Shown here piece after piece: positions 7,248 through 8,676 of a DNA stretch of 8,676 nt. Within the stretch, counting starts at the first letter, position 1, and each line of letters starts with the position of its first letter. Where the stretch lies: the NCBI GenBank assembly GCA_045605145.1, contig JAZUPH010000059.1, forward strand, positions 1-8,676, in the 5' to 3' direction. This DNA comes from CAMNAO01 sp045605145. GTDB lineage: Bacteria; Bacillota; Clostridia; Oscillospirales; Oscillospiraceae. Position numbers and translations under genes: made by a program. The notes beneath the pieces are model-generated. The model saw only the letters and a program-made list of their open reading frames with translations, searched no databases and had not been told where the DNA came from.

Positions 7248-7276
7248 TTGATAAGTCGTTTTGCCTGTGATAAAAT
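7248..7276 (+). promoter_or_regulatory. ATP synthase operon promoter
   Basis: -35 TTGATA (7248-7253), an optimal 17-bp spacer, and -10 TAAAAT (7271-7276) preceded by TGA, an extended -10. The start is expected near 7283, giving a leader of about 60 bases before the first gene of the operon at 7342. Confidence 0.8.
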
Positions 7277-7341
7277 TCACTGCAGTGCGATTTTGTATTC
7301 GTCGGATATTTTCGTAATTTGCCGTGAAAGATGAGGCGTCT

Positions 7342-7605
7342 ATGAAAGACCTTAAGGCCATTGTCTGGATAACCCAGCTGGGTATATCCGTTGCGATGCC
7401 GCTGCTGATTTTTGTTTTCGGCTCTGTCTGGCTCAGAGAGCGCTTCGATCTGGGCGCGTGGGTCGTGATCGTGGGTGTGGTCTTTGGCATCTGCGGCGCG
7501 GTTGACGGCCTGCGCTATTCACTCAAGGCAATGAATGCCGTGACCGGCTGCAAAAAACAAAAGGACGATGAACCACCCCCTGTGGCCTTTAACGACCATG
7601 AATGA
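7342..7605 (+). CDS. AtpZ-like small membrane protein of the ATP synthase operon
   Basis: An 87-residue protein resembling the AtpZ/ATPase_gene1 family, a small two-helix membrane protein often encoded first in F-type ATP synthase operons and proposed to aid complex assembly or act with AtpI in ion handling. It has one hydrophobic segment at about 7-27 (WITQLGISVAMPLLIFVFG) and a second, glycine-rich one at about 37-56 (WVVIVGVVFGICGAVDG), with a charged, proline-containing cytoplasmic tail. ATG 7342 is preferred over an in-frame GTG at 7324 because GAGG at 7333-7336 lies five bases upstream. It follows the operon promoter and precedes an AtpI-like gene by 18 bases. The assignment rests on position plus membrane layout; sequence conservation in this family is low. 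Confidence 0.75.
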   Translation: MKDLKAIVWITQLGISVAMPLLIFVFGSVWLRERFDLGAWVVIVGVVFGICGAVDGLRYSLKAMNAVTGCKKQKDDEPPPVAFNDHE

Positions 7606-7612
7606 CCCGTTT

Positions 7613-7617
7613 GGAGG
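7613..7617 (+). promoter_or_regulatory. Ribosome binding site deciding the atpI-like start
   Basis: GGAGG abuts the ATG at 7618 but lies six bases before the in-frame ATG at 7624. The second ATG is therefore the likely start, making the protein two residues shorter. Confidence 0.75.
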
Positions 7618-7623
7618 ATGCTG

Positions 7624-8028
7624 ATGGATTCCCGCAAACTTGTACTGAAAGAGACCGCGATAATCGCTGTCGGACAGGTCATCTGCGTGGCTGTGATGCT
7701 GGGTGTATTCGCCCTGATAAAACGATTTGATACAACAGTTCTCCTGGGCGGGCTCCTGGGCGGATTGATCGCAGTGCTCAATTTCTTCTTCATGGCCATG
7801 GGCGCCATGATCGCCGCCGATAAGGCCGAGGCGCAGAATGTAAAGGGTGGTCAGGGCACAATCCGCACATCCTTCATGCTGCGGACAGTGGCCATGTTTG
7901 CGATTATTTTTGTCCTTGTAAAGGCCGGTGTGTGCAATGTTTTTGCACTGGTCCTGCCTCTTGTTTTCACCCGCCTGATAATTACGGTGGCAGAATTTTT
8001 CAGAAAGCCAGGTGAACCGAAAGCATGA
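7624..8028 (+). CDS. atpI: ATP synthase subunit I (AtpI-like)
   Basis: A 134-residue membrane protein matching the ATP synthase subunit I family in size, layout and position; AtpI-type proteins assist c-ring assembly or stability in F-type ATP synthases. Four hydrophobic spans are visible: about 10-31 (TAIIAVGQVICVAVMLGVFALI), 39-60 (VLLGGLLGGLIAVLNFFFMAMG, with the GGLLGGLIA glycine motif typical of the family), 87-102, and 106-122. A polar, lysine-rich loop (about 66-82) separates the two hairpins. The stop overlaps the start of atpB (ATGA at 8025-8028), indicating translational coupling. The sequence is divergent, as is usual for subunit I, so the call leans on topology and operon position. 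Confidence 0.82.
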   Translation: MDSRKLVLKETAIIAVGQVICVAVMLGVFALIKRFDTTVLLGGLLGGLIAVLNFFFMAMGAMIAADKAEAQNVKGGQGTIRTSFMLRTVAMFAIIFVLVKAGVCNVFALVLPLVFTRLIITVAEFFRKPGEPKA

Positions 8029-8676
8029 GTATTAATGTTGACGGCCCGTTTATTTATTTCAGAATATTCGGCATCCCAATAACACAGACAACAGTGTCCT
8101 CCTTCATTGTGACACTGCTTTTGTGTTCTGCTTTCATTTATCTTGGCAAACGCCTTAAGAAAAGGCCCGACGGACTTCAGGTCATGGTGGAAAAGGGTGT
8201 CATGATGATTCACAGCCTCGTCTGTGAGACGATGGGTGCCCACAACGGCCACTGGACGCCGTTTATCATGACGATCTTCCTGTCGTCCATCTGCGGCTCG
8301 TTTATCGGTCTGACCGGATTTTTGCGCTCTTCCACCGCTGATATGAGCTGTACACTGGTGTGGGCTGTGATGGTCAGCGTTGTCATTTGGTACAATAACA
8401 TTAAGAACAACGGCATTGTGGGCTGGCTCAAGGGCTTTACCGAGCCTATTGCGGTCATGACCCCCATGAACGTCGTTTCCGAGATCGCCCAGCCTGTCTC
8501 CATGGCCTTCCGTCATTTCGGCAATGTGGCCGGCGGCGGCGTTATCACCACCATTCTGTACACTGCCCTTTCTATGCTGTCTGCTGCAATTCTCAATGTG
8601 ATCTCCCGGAGCGGCAGGCTGGTGGCTGTTGTGATGCTGGCGGCCGGCGCGGGTCTTATCCTGCTGTGGAAGAAAA
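8025..8676 (+). CDS. atpB: ATP synthase subunit a (AtpB), partial at the window edge
   Basis: The first 217 codons of the F0 subunit a, the stator half-channel for protons or sodium. Visible landmarks are an N-terminal GPFIYFRIFGIPITQTTV; a span at about 25-41; GHWTPFIMTIFLSSICG (75-91); GLTGF (95-99); a span at about 108-123; FTEPIAVMTPMNVVSEIA (138-155); and AFRHFGNVAGG (161-171). Arg163 is the essential arginine facing the c-ring. The start overlaps the atpI-like stop by four bases. From about residue 193 onward (base 8601) the chain reads SRSGRLVAVV...LILLWKK. This lacks the proline-rich loop and the YFDLFSG/QAFIF-type final helix expected in clostridial subunit a, and instead looks like a membrane anchor followed by lysines. 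No other frame restores the expected end within the window. Confidence 0.88.
   Translation, partial: MSINVDGPFIYFRIFGIPITQTTVSSFIVTLLLCSAFIYLGKRLKKRPDGLQVMVEKGVMMIHSLVCETMGAHNGHWTPFIMTIFLSSICGSFIGLTGFLRSSTADMSCTLVWAVMVSVVIWYNNIKNNGIVGWLKGFTEPIAVMTPMNVVSEIAQPVSMAFRHFGNVAGGGVITTILYTALSMLSAAILNVISRSGRLVAVVMLAAGAGLILLWKK

Noticed and set aside
7851..8516. A 221-residue antisense frame across the atpI-like gene and atpB
   Set aside because: The + strand holds two recognisable, translationally coupled ATP synthase genes; the antisense translation is low-complexity, His/Asn/Lys-rich and unlike any family.

Overview
The window looks like chromosome of a Gram-positive Clostridia-type bacterium, probably Oscillospiraceae-like. 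This is an inference from moderate GC, strong GGAGG-type ribosome binding sites, sigma-A-type promoters with extended -10 elements, the order atpZ-atpI-atpB, and the AFRHFGN form of ATP synthase subunit a. No species can be named from the sequence alone. All genes except tatD read on the + strand, the same direction as the rRNA operon at the left edge.

Layout. Bases 1-536 are the 3' end of a 23S rRNA (most of domain V and all of domain VI). A spacer with two small hairpins follows, then a complete 5S rRNA (681-796) and a strong rrn terminator (802-833). Next is a TRIC/UPF0126-type membrane protein (875-1528) with its own terminator. A single-gene unit (1680-3278) encodes an N-acyl-D-amino-acid deacylase-type amidohydrolase, with a good promoter, a near-perfect ribosome binding site and a bidirectional terminator. 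It is convergent with tatD (minus strand, 3375-4139), which is divergent from secG (4261-4488). After the secG terminator comes a tightly coupled two-gene unit: an XRE-family regulator (4662-5285) and lepA/EF-4 (5289-7094). A 247-bp regulatory gap then leads into the start of the F-type ATP synthase operon: atpZ-like (7342-7605), atpI-like (7624-8028), and atpB (from 8025, cut by the window edge).

How the genes relate. Most of the content is core machinery: ribosomal RNA, Sec translocon, translation GTPase, TatD nuclease and ATP synthase. The most interesting signal is a pair of near-identical palindromic sites, ATATACNNTNTGTATACT, at 4625-4642 and 7136-7153. The first lies on the -10 element and predicted start of the regulator-lepA promoter. 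The second lies just after lepA, upstream of the ATP synthase promoter. They are good candidates for operators of the XRE regulator encoded between them, suggesting autoregulation and possibly control of the downstream region. Second, the last 70 or so bases of atpB stop resembling subunit a, which may mean a chimeric or misassembled end, or a real rearrangement. I see no mobile element, CRISPR array, tRNA or clear novel multi-gene system here.
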